A stretch of DNA of 64,000 nucleotides from positions 16,769,076-16,833,075 of the forward strand of contig OX387604.1 of assembly GCA_947568835.1 (NCBI GenBank), given 5' to 3'. This document shows, piece by piece, positions 22,501 to 34,399 of this stretch (within the stretch, counting starts at the first letter, position 1; every line of letters starts with the position of its first letter). The notes under the pieces are model-generated. The model saw nothing but the letters and a program-made list of their open reading frames with translations, was not told the origin of the DNA and did no database searches. Both the position numbers and the translations under genes were made by a program. The stretch comes from Protonemura montana. Lineage: Eukaryota > Arthropoda > Insecta > Plecoptera > Nemouridae.

Positions 22501-25500
22501 AAGCCTTAATTGCCGAGTGCCCCATCATCGAGGTCAATGGGGTTTGTCTCGACAATTGTACCACCAAACTCAGCTTCTTGAAGGACTCGAAAAGGAATGA
22601 CGAGCAAAAACTAGTTGCTGGAAATGAATCTACTGTAACGGGCATTGATGAGAAAGACTGTAAAGGTGGTAAAAGTGGATCGCGTAGTTCATCTACTTCT
22701 GAGAGAAAGTACCATTGCTCAAGATGTCATAAGCGATCAAAAGTGAAGCGCGCTAGTATCGGGGTGCAGTGTCGTCGAGACAAGACTGTTGATAAGTACG
22801 TGAAACGTGGTATTACCGACTCTACATTTGTGGGCCCTGACATCAAGAAAGAGTTTTACACTAAGTACTATTCCTTGCCAAGGCCGTTGCCTTATTCTCA
22901 ACCAGGCCTGACGGACCTCAAGTACGGTCGTTTCATTAGAATCGAAGCGTACGCTAATGGTGGTGCAACAGTAGTACATCTTTATCAAGACGAAATTGAT
23001 CGTCTTAATAATGAAGAAATGGAAGAATTGGCATCAGAGTTTTTCAAGATAGTGTTTAGCGAAGATGATAAGGGTTTTGCTCATCACGTGATGGGAATAG
23101 TGCATAATTCAGCTGCCTATCTTCCTGATCTTCTGGACAATATGGCAGATAACTACCCGTCACTGACCGTAAAAAACGGCGTTCTTGGAAGGAACAGTGA
23201 CATCGAGACATCTACTATGGCGCATTATCGAGATCAAGTACGTTTTTTGTGTTTTTTTATGGAACCAGGCTTAATCCTATGGCCACAGATTAAGGTTGCA
23301 CAAATATATGCACAGATATATGAGATATGGGGCTATGCAACAGAAATCCCTTCTGGTAGTTACAACCTCTTCCTCATCGCGACTAGTGAATCCCAATGAT
23401 TGTGAGAGAGAGGGGAGCGATATTTTACTCACATGCTTTGAGTGACAGGTTAGTTACGTCTAGAAACCGGTTTCAATTTATGGCTTTCCGACTGGGATTC
23501 TTTCCCTCTTGATATTCAGCAGTGCAAGTAAAACTAGACTAAATAGCAGACAGCGGCTTCTATCGGAAGAGGTAGGTACTATTTAGGCAAGACAAACCAG
23601 GGTGGAATATCTGTATCCTCAATCTGTGCTATTACCTATCTTATTGAGCCGTGTTTTAATTTAGTGCATGCTAGTGATGCATATTGGAGACAGCACATTT
23701 TGAAGATGTACGCAGCAAGTTTTTTTTTACTTTTCACCTTTGAAAGGAAAACGACACAGGGGCTGGCTGTGGTATATGCGCTGTTGCCGGAGAATGTGCC
23801 AAGATATTGTCATCTTTACAAATTGAAAGCGCAGTGGGGGGGATGGTGCGAGGTGCTTGAAAAGTGCATGTATTTGAATGTTTTCGGCTCTTGGTCTATT
23901 CTTCTGAACCTGGAATGTCGAAAAACTAGGCTGAAAGTAATTGATCTTGATAGGTACAAAATAATGGTAGGCATGCTTTCACCCTATTCTCGTGAGTTTA
24001 GTAAATACAAAAAAGATTTTTCGTTACTTGTAAGCAAGAATATTTTCTCAATTGAATTAGCTGGTAAGATATCTGTTGGATACATTGTCTTTATTTTTTA
24101 TATCATTGGAAACAGTGTCTGTTCTGCTCATTTTTTCGACTACAATGCTTATTTTTTAAAAGCTGTACATTAAAATACTGCTGTCCCAAAACTGTAGATG
24201 CCAAGAGACGGTGTCATTCTGTGGCCCAAATTACTAACTTATAATATGACAAACTTGATGAAAGGAATTTGAATTTGACTAGTAAATATCCCTGAATTTT
24301 TGTGGTCTTTCTATAGCAGCCTGTAATTTTCTGTCTTACTATTGAAACCAGCAATTATTTTGAGTCCTGTAATTAATTCATTATTTTGTTTTTTCCCAGG
24401 TTAATAAAAATTACAAAAACGGGACAGTTCGCTACGGTCCATTACACCAAATCAGTCTTGTTGGGACAGTTATGGAAGAGGTTGGGGGATTCTTTCCTGA
24501 CTTTCTGGCACGCCTAGAGGAAAATCCATTCCTCAAGCTCGTAAGTTTTAAACGAAGTTAGTCATGTTTGGGGTTAGATGTTTGAGCAGCCTTGATCTCT
24601 GTTCTCATTGCAGTCTAAGAATAATTGCTTTGTGCATGTTTTGGTGTGCAGAGATTTGAAGCCTTAATCTCGGTACGACAACCATTTTTGTCAGTATAGA
24701 AGTCGTCAGTCTGCAATTTTGCAAAGACAGCTTAACATTAGTGTTTATTTTGTTTATTGACGATAGGGTCATGAACATGATATAAAGACAGTGAGATAGA
24801 CTGCCTTAAACCATTGCTACGACACGGTTTATCATGTTGTTGATGATCTCTTTTCTTTTTCCTGCGCACAGACCATGCCTTGGGGTCCGTTGTCCGTCGT
24901 ACAAATGGAGACACCTCAGGAGTCCAATGATGGACCAATATTGTGGATACGACCTGGTGAACAGATGGTCCCCACTGCAGAAATGGGGAAGTCCCCTGCA
25001 AAACGAAAAAGGTTTGTATCTAAAGGCCCATTCACGATCAAACTTAACCTTAAACTTAAGAACTTAAAAATTATTTGTCATACGGTATTTCTCGTTACTG
25101 TTCACGACAACATTAAACTTAGTCCGTAACAGTAGCAGTAACGTAGAAGTTTGCAAACTCCAAACTTAAATCCTTAAGTTTACGTCGAACGTTGGAATCG
25201 GCCAATCAGCGCTCTCCAAACCTATGACGCGCTAGACACATCGATTCGAGATCAGACCTGCAGCCATCCGCCATTTTCATAGGCCTGACAGCCCATCTCC
25301 TGACAGCCCATCTCCTTGCAGTTCTTTGCCGCGGTCTCAAATACAGACCACCAATTGTCATTGTCATCTGTATAAGTTGAAGCAATAACAAATCCACGGT
25401 AGCTCGATCCATTTTATTACAGCAATAATTGCAATGGTAATAGGAATAATTATAGGTTAGGTTATGTTGGACTGTCAACAAACAAATCAGCTGTGTACTT

Positions 25501-28500
25501 ACGCCATTATCGAAATAAAAAGTCGCAATCTTATTGGCTTAACTTAGAAGGTGGAAGTGCGTCGTGAATGAGCTATACAATCTTCTATATGTTTACAGAA
25601 TAAGTTAAAGGTTAAGTTTGATCGTGAATGGGCCTTAAACGATTTCTCAGTAAGGATTTTTTTAGAGTTTTTTTAGGTTTCACGTAATGCCTACCGGCCC
25701 AACAATGAATTTTTGGTTTTTATATTTCGGCTTACTAGAATGTTACTAAGGTAAGAGTGGGAGGGATAAAAAATCTGTTGATCTTTTATATAAACCAAGC
25801 TCAAGCAAAGTTTGGTGACAGAAATATGTGTAACTTGATTCACATGGCATTTGAACTTTGTAGTGTATGCAGCCTAACATCCAAGCATTTCATTTTCTTG
25901 TGTTGGTATCTGTGACACGAATGGATCGGTTTCCAGGACGGGGATAAATGAGCTTCGTAACCTCCAGTACTTGCCTCGCCTCTCCGAGGCCAGAGAATAT
26001 CTTTTTGAAGATCGAACAAAAGCCCACGCTGACCACGTAGGCCACGGCTTGGACAGGATGACCACTGCTGCCGTTGGTAAGTAAAGCTTAATGGCACAAG
26101 GGACTGAAAGGTCTGGCGAATTAGAAACGTTGATTCTCTTGAGATTATCGAAGTTACACACTGCAGTGTTCTAACTGTCCGTATTTAAAATGTCTGCAAT
26201 AACACACAACTGTAAAACCAGGTGTAAAAATTAGTGATAGTTAAATACACGCTTTGTTTTAAATAACATTCAAAGACATCAAATTACTTTGCTACTAAGA
26301 ATCTTCGAAAATGTTTAAATTGGCTGCGAAAAGCAATTTGGTAAAACCATCAAAAACTGCATATAATATTGGGCTTTGTGAAAGAAATATTTGTGTATTA
26401 AAAATTTTTGCTACGTTGTACGTCTATTACGTCTATTACGCTTGAGCGTCCTCTTAAAGATATCGTAAAATTGCAATAGCTTGGTCATTAGGTAAGCGTT
26501 AAGAAAGGTTACAGCCTACAGTTCATGAAAGTACTCGACCTTATCATTCTCCACAACTATTCATAACATTGTCCCAAAAAATATTGCGTGAATGCGGTGA
26601 TATTTAAAAAAAAAACTAAATGCTACAAAACAAAATTGCCCAACTCTTGACCTTTCGAATATAAGGCTGCTCTGCTGTATATAGGTACATTTAATATCAA
26701 ACGCCATTACCATTGTTCTCGCCTGTTTCCTGTCAATTCTGTGATTTTTAAGACAGAATTGTCAATAAATAGAGATAGGATAGTTATGCAATTGCATGTT
26801 TTGATTTATGCATTAAATCCCATGCAAAAACGTGGATATATCCATTTCATCACTCCCTGGTTCTAAAAATGCTGTTTTTATTTTGCATGTTTTGCATATT
26901 TGGGTACTTTTCCTGAAAATTGCATATTTTGGGTTTTTTTTGCATGTTTTTGCATGTTTTGGCCTTTTTACCAAATATTCTGAATTTCTCTCGTTTTTTC
27001 AAATTATGTGTTCAAAAAATTATTTCGAAATATTCGAATAAAGTTATTCCCAACTCGTCAACTTTAAGAAAAGGATATCTTCCCAAATCATACGAAATGG
27101 CGTAAGAAGGGATCCGCGCTGACATCGGCACACATGACATCTGGACAAGTGTAGATGAAACAACCGATGTAGAGGGGCGATATATCGCTAATCTAATAGT
27201 AGGGAAGTTAACCAACGAGGGACCTGGTATACCACATCTTCTTTGCTCTCGTGTGTTAGAGAAGACAAATCATAAGACAGTATCAAGTTTTTTTAATGAG
27301 GGGCAATTGTCTTTGTGGCCTAGTGGCAGCATGAATCAGAAGGTCTTACTTCTTATTAGTGATGCAGCACTATATATGGTAAAAGCGGGGGAAGTGTTAC
27401 AAAACATCTACCACAATCTCCATTATTTAACTTGCTTGGCACATGCCATACACCGAGTTGCAGAAACAGTAAGAAATCTTTATGATGAAATCAACACCCT
27501 AATATCATGTACCAAGAAAGTTTTTTCTAAAGCTCCATCGAGGATAAATACTTATCGAAATTTGCTACCTGGAGTTCCGCTGCCACCTGAACCTATCATC
27601 ACTCGTTGGGGATCGTGGCTTGAGGCAGCTATATTCTATTGTGACCACTTTGAGGAGGTCAAATCAGTGATAGTGTCGTTTGATCCAGAAGAGGCGGCAA
27701 GCATAAAAACCCTTAAGAAATTATTCACATCCAAATCAATAGTTAGCGATCTGATATATATTAAATCCAATTTTGGTACCATTCCTGGAAAAATAAAATT
27801 GCTAGAGACGATTGGAGAACCTTTGACGACATCGCTTCAGATAATACAAGATCTCCACTCGGAACTGTCTAAAGCTCCCGGTGGCCGTGCCAAAGTAGCA
27901 CTTAACAAAATGGACTATGTACTGAATAAGAATATTTCTTACAAGCTATTGTGTGGAGTGCTGAAAATTATGGCAGGAGACACATATGATTTTGGAGAAG
28001 ATTGTTTGTCCCCCTCTCAAATCTGTAATTTAAAATATGCCCCAGTGACGTCGTGTGACGTTGAAAGATCGTTCTCCTCATATAAAAACATTTTATCAGA
28101 TAGGCGGCATCGGTTAACGCCGCATAATATGGAAATGATTTTAGATAGCCATTGTGCATCTAGGTTTAAGTAAACAGTTACATTCTGACGTATCGGTATA
28201 GTTAATAAAACCAAATACACGATGATAAAATTATAGAAATTTGTGTTTTTTACCCGCTAATCCACTTCATACCTGATTTTTTACGATTTTGCATGTTTTG
28301 CATATTTTGGCATTTGTTTTTGCATGTTTTGAGGTTTTATTTTGCATAACTATCCTATCTCTATCAATAAATAATAGATTTATTAGTCTTACACACATTA
28401 TTTCTTTAAACTCTCATGAACAAAAATTTTGACTTTCTTTTGCAGGAATCCTGAAAGCGATACGGTGCAATCAACCTTACCAGCACAACCGTATCACCAA

Positions 28501-31167
28501 GGATGTAGTTGCCTTTTACGCAGGTGACTTTCCGGAACTTGTGGAGAAACTCCAGCTGGACCTTCACGAACCTCCTATTTCCCAGGTAACTGAGCGCCGT
28601 AAAGTTCATTCTCAGATTCTCGATTTAAACAAAGTAGGTCTTCAGTATTGACTAGCCTCCAACTGTTGACAATTTAATTTAATTTGATTTCTTTGTCCAG
28701 ATTGACTGTTTTTACAAAATTAGACAAGATATACGATAAATAATATAGCTAACAAGACTAGATAATTGAGTACTGTTAAACAATAAGGCCCTATTTGCCC
28801 TTCTTACATCATAAAATAAAGTAACCAATATGAAAGGGGCTCTGCCAGAAGGAAAGAGAGTATAAATAGTGTCGTTTGCTGCACTGTTGAGATCATTTAC
28901 TTTTCGGCGAGTTGTAGAGATATTTATGACTGGTTGCTCTGGTTTCAGGTGAAGGGTGGGGTAGTGCAAGGGTTGGAGGGTTTAAGTTAATGGTTGTGTG
29001 GCCAGGGAGGTTGTTGAGCGACGAAGTAAAAGGTGTCTGGAGTGGGGGGGGGGGGGGGACATGAATTTATAGGTATACATTATGAGTAATAAAGTAACCC
29101 TTTAGGATGCAACTGTTTGCAAAAAACATTTCAACCAAACATCCCCTTATGGATCCAACCCAGTCCTCCACTGGCTAAAAGGCTATATTGGTGGGTTAAC
29201 ACACCCTGAAAGGCTCACCCCGCACCCAACACACACAGCTGCATCCCCGTGGGTTTCACTTAAACGCCCCGCAAACCTTCGCAATATCCTCCAGCACAAA
29301 CCGGCAGCGATACAAACTCCTTTATCTTTCCCTGCATCTCCCCCAGACATAAATCCTGCAAATCTCTTTCTCCAACCGCGCACACCTCAAACACATGCAA
29401 CACCTCAAAACTCCGCCGCTGACAACTCGCCCACTAGTGAACAACCCGGTCCCAATTCCTGAACCTGAACCTTAACTAAAGTTTAACACTCGAACATCTC
29501 TATCATCTCTATGATATATGATATATACCAGTGACAAAGGCAACTCGCCAAAACGTCAAAGAAATCTCAAATGATGCCAGTCTTATTGCAAACTTATCTA
29601 ATAATATTATTTAGTGCGTGCAATGGCTGGAGGATGCTAAGCTGAACCAACTCCGTCGCGAGGGGATTCGATACGCAAAGATCCAGTTATATGACGACGA
29701 CATCTATTTCTTGCCACGCAACATCATCCATCAGTTCCGAACAATATCTGCGGTCACCAGCATTGGTGAGCATTTATTTTTGTTCTTATTTGGTAGAACT
29801 GCAGATGCTTGAAGAAAGATTAGTCTGATTAAATACATCTGGATTGATAGTAATCTGGCTTTTCAAAGTAACCTTGCTGCAATATGAGAGAGTATTTATG
29901 AAAGCCACTTATAGATGGCAGCATCTTTGAAGTCCTTATGCATTTCTATAAGCTAATAAATGAAGCTCACTGTAGACCTCCTTATATTTGTGTATGGGGA
30001 TATATATATATATAATATGGGGATATTTATTATTGACCTTGATGTCGTTTGTATCTTTAAAATCACTGTTTCCTGCGTATGTTCTGCATTGCATAGTGAC
30101 TCACATATATTCTCTCAACAGCGTGGCACGTTCGATTGAAGCAGTATTACGCAAATCTAGAGCAACAAGAAGGGAAACATTCGAGGGTAGTAACCGCACA
30201 GCATCACTACAAGGAACGGAAGAATCTCGAAAGAGCGGCTTGCGAAACAGTGAAGAAAGATCACAGTAAAGATGACTCCTACTTCAAAGTTGAAAAACAT
30301 AGAAAGAGGTCGGAAGATGCTAACCCTGACGTTTGTCACTCGACCAACGAGCACAGAGATGAGAAAGAACGAGATATGGCAAAGAGAGACATTAGGAAGA
30401 AGTCGCGAGATTCTGACCAAGGGGGATATGATAAAGAACGCAAAAAAGTGTCTTCCCATTCGCGAAAAGAAAGGCTCCATTCGGATTCCAGTCGAAAGCA
30501 TTCTCCACCAACATCCTCTTCTAAAGCAATTGATGAATCAAAAGTTAAAAGTGTTGGTGACACGTTGCTGAAGCCAACAGTGACAAGCGAGTGCGCAGAA
30601 ATGAGTGGGAATAATAATTCTGCTGTTCCTAGTATTCTATCGGCAGAAGGTAAAATCATTAGAGTAATAACTGATGATGTCAATGCTAAAGGTAGGAAAG
30701 TGGATTCCAAAGTCCATTTGCCAACAGAGCATAAAGAAAGACCATTAAAGGAGCATCGAAAAGATCACAGACACGATCGTGACAAACACAGGGAAAAAAA
30801 TCCAAAGAAAGACAGTAAATCTTCTCATACAAAAAATAGGGACACACCTTGTGCAGACGGCGTGAAATCTGCGAGTAGCGATGGCTTAAATTTGCACACA
30901 GTTCATCAGCGAAAGCACGAGGGTGATAAGAAGTGCAGCATTGCTTCTGTAAAGGAAGAACCTGGTCACCAAAATATGTTACCATTTTCTAAATCAGACC
31001 CATCGGTTGAAGGGAGCAAGCTAACTCCGAAAAAGGAGTGCGATCGCATCAAGGCCGTGATGAAGGTTCACAGTTTGCCCCCTGCTGCAAGCTTGCTGGA
31101 CCAGATCATGGCTAGCATGGACACTGCTGCATCAAAGGTTAAAGGTGACCCCGAAGAAAATGCCTAG
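19521..31167 (+). CDS. RSBN1: round spermatid basic protein 1 / DPY-21-like H4K20 demethylase, 8 coding exons
   Basis: Exons: 19521-20082, 21343-23237, 24400-24540, 24872-25011, 25937-26076, 28446-28585, 29615-29765, 30122-31167. Phases join throughout to give 1404 aa. The family (RSBN1, RSBN1L, worm DPY-21) are nuclear Fe(II)/2-oxoglutarate enzymes that remove methyl groups from H4K20me2. An N-terminal disordered part carries a [20 protein letters not shown] basic block. A Cys pair CSRCHKR lies near residue 645, and the conserved catalytic region runs from about 670 to 1075 ([33 protein letters not shown] in diverged form, [30 protein letters not shown]). Likely metal ligands are H943 and D945 in the AHADHVG motif and H1045 in NIIHQF. 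A long Lys/Ser-rich tail follows. It is longer than the human proteins (about 800-850 aa), mainly because of acidic linker sequence in exon 2. The start is the first ATG in a YY1-like context. Vertebrates have RSBN1 and RSBN1L; I cannot tell a one-to-one orthologue. Confidence 0.93.
21043..21083. repeat. perfect-looking hairpin in RSBN1 intron 1
   Basis: AAGGTGTGTACTGTCCAAA is followed after a 3-base spacer by TTTGGACAATACACACCTT, a 19-bp stem with a single mismatch. It may be a tiny foldback element or a structured RNA segment. Confidence 0.7.
23664..24173 (+). other. 169-codon ORF in RSBN1 intron 2, unrecognised
   Basis: An ATG-started frame lies wholly inside intron 2. It has two hydrophobic stretches (FFLLFTF and [12 protein letters not shown]) but no recognised domain. 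Its length is notable for AT-rich intron DNA, but no splice sites or family support a gene. It may be chance or a decayed insertion. Confidence 0.2.
25024..25635. mobile_element. 612-bp Harbinger-type MITE in RSBN1 intron 4
   Basis: The ends AGGCCCATTCACGATCAAAC and its inverted match are nearly identical for about 35 bp. They are flanked on both sides by TAA (25021-25023 and 25636-25638), the 3-bp target type expected for PIF/Harbinger. The interior is non-coding, with AACTTAAG-type subterminal words. It begins 12 bp downstream of the exon 4 donor site. Confidence 0.8.
26770..28363 (+). mobile_element. hAT transposon copy 1 in RSBN1 intron 5
   Basis: The terminal inverted repeats start TAGAGATAGGATAGTTATGC and match perfectly for 22 bp. 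The 8-bp target duplication TCAATAAA lies at 26762-26769 and 28364-28371, also perfect. The element is 1594 bp and carries a transposase remnant in the same direction as the host gene. Both subterminal regions contain many GCATGTTTTGCATATTT words, typical of hAT transposase-binding repeats. Confidence 0.95.
27043..28173 (+). pseudogene. hAT transposase remnant
   Basis: The frame is broken by TAA at 27103-27105 and is open from 27106 to 28173 (355 codons; the first ATG is at 27253 if translated separately). Before the break it reads [15 protein letters not shown]; after it, [17 protein letters not shown] holds the first catalytic Asp of the RNase-H-like fold. [11 protein letters not shown] is the second acidic block. 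Next come the C..H motif [11 protein letters not shown], the ITRWGSWL motif and the C-terminal dimerisation block [17 protein letters not shown]. The BED-type zinc finger and the N-terminus are missing, so the copy is not autonomous as it stands. The domain order is that of a hAT transposase. Confidence 0.9.
29044..29058 (+). repeat. 15-G homopolymer in RSBN1 intron 6
   Basis: An uninterrupted run of G lies in the intron between exons 6 and 7. The count may be affected by sequencing of homopolymers. Confidence 0.8.
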
Positions 31168-32028
31168 GAATAATATGAAACTAAAAACAGTATGCCTTTT
31201 GCATTCAACAGATAACTGTGTGCAAAATATTGCCTTTATAAAGACTTTGTACCTTAGATACAAAACCCCAAGCATTGTTAACTTGGCAACTATCGTAAAA
31301 CCTACCTTTTATAGAAACTGAATGTGACAAAAAAATAGTTTTTTAGTCATAAAACAATATCTGGAAGACACCTTATTTTTTCAAACTTAATATTCATGGA
31401 AATGGTGTCCAGAGGTGTTTTTTTTTAACATCTGATATACATAAATGAACCTTCGTTAGCATTTCTTACTTTAGATGCCACACCTCAAAACTGTATGGTG
31501 AGTGTGTCTGTAGTTTCCTGTGTTACATACGTTTAAGAATGTAAATGTGTTTTATGTAAAGAGCCAGCAATGGCTTCTGTTTGTTTTTTTCTGGATTTGC
31601 ATTCCATATAATTGAAATTGATAGACTGGTGCTAAGAAAGCAAGTGGTTGTGGACAATTTGCTGGTAATTTTTTTGCTTCATCATGACCAAGTAGCAGTG
31701 GTACCTGCTGAAACCCATCAGTTTTTCATGTTGTCTTCATGATACAAGTATTGCATACAAAACGTGGAATGTTTCTTAAGATAATATCAAAATTTCAAGA
31801 AGCTAGCAATTTGGAGGAATTAGGATTGCTTAAGAGAAAAAAAATATGATACTGCTCATAGCATCAGTTGATTCATCTAAGAAATTACCTGACTTTAAAG
31901 CCAAACGTTCTGACCTTTGAAATAGATATTTTGTGGATAAAAGCATAGTGTCACAAGCAGTTGGAGAATATAATTGGTGCTATCAAATTGTTATGGTCAG
32001 AGTGCCAAAAGGCTGGGATATATAATGT

Positions 32029-32208
32029 GGAAGAGGAGGAAGGAACGCATCTTATCCAGGTTGAAAAAGCTGGCTGCAATGGATACAGAGTTGCATGACG
32101 TTAATTGACGTGAACAAGGTAACATATATGAAACGTCCTGCAACTCTGCGTCTATCCTAACCAACGATTACAACTTCGATAAGTTACGTTCCTTCTTTCC
32201 TCTTTCCC
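32029..32208. repeat. 180-bp imperfect foldback
   Basis: The left arm (GGAAGAGGAGGAAGGAACGC ... CTTATCCAGGTTG ... ACAGAGTTGCATGACG) pairs over about 72 bases with the right arm, whose reverse complement reads GAGGAAAGAAGGAACG ... CTTATCGAAGTTG ... GCAGAGTTGCAGGACG. The spacer is about 30 bases. It may be a small foldback MITE or an RNA structure in the RSBN1 3' region. Confidence 0.6.
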
Positions 32209-32221
32209 ATCGTGTCAAATG

Positions 32222-32259
32222 GCGTTGGTGTTGACATCTTTAGATGTCGGTGCCAACGC
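32222..32259 (+). repeat. 17-bp hairpin with four G-U pairs
   Basis: GCGTTGGTGTTGACATC, a TTTA loop and GATGTCGGTGCCAACGC would form an uninterrupted 17-bp RNA stem if G-U pairs are allowed. It lies just after the larger foldback. Confidence 0.6.
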
Positions 32260-32966
32260 AGACCAAAGTCTTTTTTAGGATAAAAGTCAATGAAAACACC
32301 ACAACCGTCAACTACATCACAAAAGTATTAAAAGTAAATGTTATTATATAAATTTGTCATAAATTTAAAAAACTAAAAGACAACCAAGAGGAGCGATAAA
32401 TTTGTTTGTATCAATAGCATGCATTGAAACATTTTATTAAGAATAATTAATTTAATTGGTTTGATGACATTAAGTATTATTAAGATAAGGGGCTATGCAA
32501 TTACGTTTGCTTTTCACAATATTGAGCAAACCCTTCGCTTCTTAATACGCTTTCTCTTTCTAACTGAACTTACTCATTACAGTTTTTGTTGTCTGAGTGT
32601 TTGGCTTAAAGTTTAGTCTCGGTAATGCATCAAACTGATGATGTTTCAGCTAAGCCGCAGGCGTGGAGTGCTTACTCCTTACATATTATTGCTGTCTCTT
32701 TGCACACAATTTTTGTGATTGTTTGCCATTGGTTTCTCCTTGTACATAATTTGAAAAAGATGCTAGTTGTCCACACTTTGTTTAATTAATAGTGGTTGTT
32801 GTCATTAATATTTATTTAAAGATCAGCTGTTCTACCTTAAGACTTTTATTTATTAGATTCCGCTAAGCTCTTACTTAAAAAAAAAACGAGGCAAACTGCA
32901 TCTCGTGTATTTCTTAGCATTACAGCTGTGCAATGCATTTTAGTGACGTTATGATCACATCACAGT

Positions 32967-33008
32967 GTGTATGTATGTATGTGTGTGTGTATGTATGTAT
33001 GTATGTAT
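32967..33008 (+). repeat. GTAT/GT microsatellite
   Basis: Alternating GTAT and GT units form a simple repeat. Confidence 0.85.
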
Positions 33009-34099
33009 GAGCAACTGTATTTGTAGAAGTTCAAAATCATATTTAAATGCATTTGGGAGTGAATATGTATCAAGTGCTTAAGTTGAAATTTATAATAATG
33101 TTGACTTGCATATGATTTTAGGTTGTTAACCAATATATGAGATCGCAAGAATTTTGTTTTTACTGCACTTTAGTTAAAAAAAAATGTATGGATTAGTGTT
33201 GAGATCTATGCATTTTAACAATTCTTACTGGTAACTGATGAGCAATAGAGGGACTTTATTACCTCATTTAATTACGTCAGATAAAGACTGTAGTAGTAGA
33301 CTTTAGTAGTCTTAGTTTATCCTCCTGTTTGGTATTCTCTGCTTGAATTAGTGAAGTTTATTTGAGATACATACTATTATACAAGTTAACTACCAGTTTG
33401 TGAAAGACCTTTCCTCAGAACTTGCAGGTCACCATGCCCTTTTAAGTGAAAGGTTTACTTAAATGAGTCTGGAGAGTAAGGTGAAAAACTCTTGTCCTAG
33501 TAGTATAGTATATTTTCTCACATGTTAAACAGCCATAAGCGAAAACTTTGAAAGAATAAAATCTCTATCAGTAACACCTTGCTATTGGAATTGCATCGCA
33601 TTTGAGCAATCCTTCCACCAACAGTCCGTCATTTGTTAACAGTCAATGTCCGTTTTAAACTAGCCAACAGTGATCTTTTGTAACAAAGATAAAGTTTAAT
33701 ATGATGTGACCAGGGGGGTATTTTGGTATTACTTATTACTTCCTGTTGACCATTCTATAGGCGTTTTAAGACCTGAAAATGAGTCCGAGGATTTTCGAAA
33801 AGGTTTTGATAAGGAATTATAAAATTGTTTTGCAAATCGGCATCAAAATTATTTTTCACCGGCAACACTTTCGTGCCTTGCAAGAAATTTCGTAGCAAGC
33901 CAGAAGCTGAGGGGTTTCATTTGTTCAAGCAATTAAGTAAATTTAAAATCAAATTCAATCAGTCATCGCTTTAGTTAAATCAATAAAACAGTTTGTATTG
34001 AGAGTTGTGTGTGCATGGAGCAAAGATAGTATATGGAACTACCCAAGGTAAATGGGTCAACTATTGTTTTACATTGCACACTTACTGGCGTCCTTCAAG

Positions 34100-34190
34100 T
34101 TTTTGGCTTCCCTTGAGGGATGTAGATGCAACATCTAAATTAACTTAGCAATTTTGCTAATAAATAAAGATTACTACTACTACTACAAGT
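34100..34190 (+). repeat. retroelement-like 3' tail ending in (TAC)n
   Basis: AATAAATAAAGATTACTACTACTACTAC resembles the microsatellite-ended 3' tail of LINE or SINE copies. No upstream coding remnant was identified. Confidence 0.3.
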
Positions 34191-34399
34191 CACTACTCAA
34201 GATCCTCCAGCAGCGTGGTGTGCTAGGCAAACCCGCAGCGCAATTGTGTACCAAGGTTGGCTTCTTAGCGCTTGCAGGCGCTTGCAACCTCGGTATCTAT
34301 CCGTACAGACTAGTGCATTCGCGTACTAACACAAATTGAATAGAAAAACGTTTCAAAATACGTCACTTGAATTCTCAGTCTCAATAGGGCTCTTTTTGT

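Larger units (their letters stand above)
31168..34099. other. RSBN1 downstream region and intergenic DNA
   Basis: The first part is probably the 3' UTR. No further coding exon was found. A large foldback (32029-32208), a GU-rich hairpin (32222-32259) and a GTAT microsatellite (about 32967-33008) are listed separately. Confidence 0.4.
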
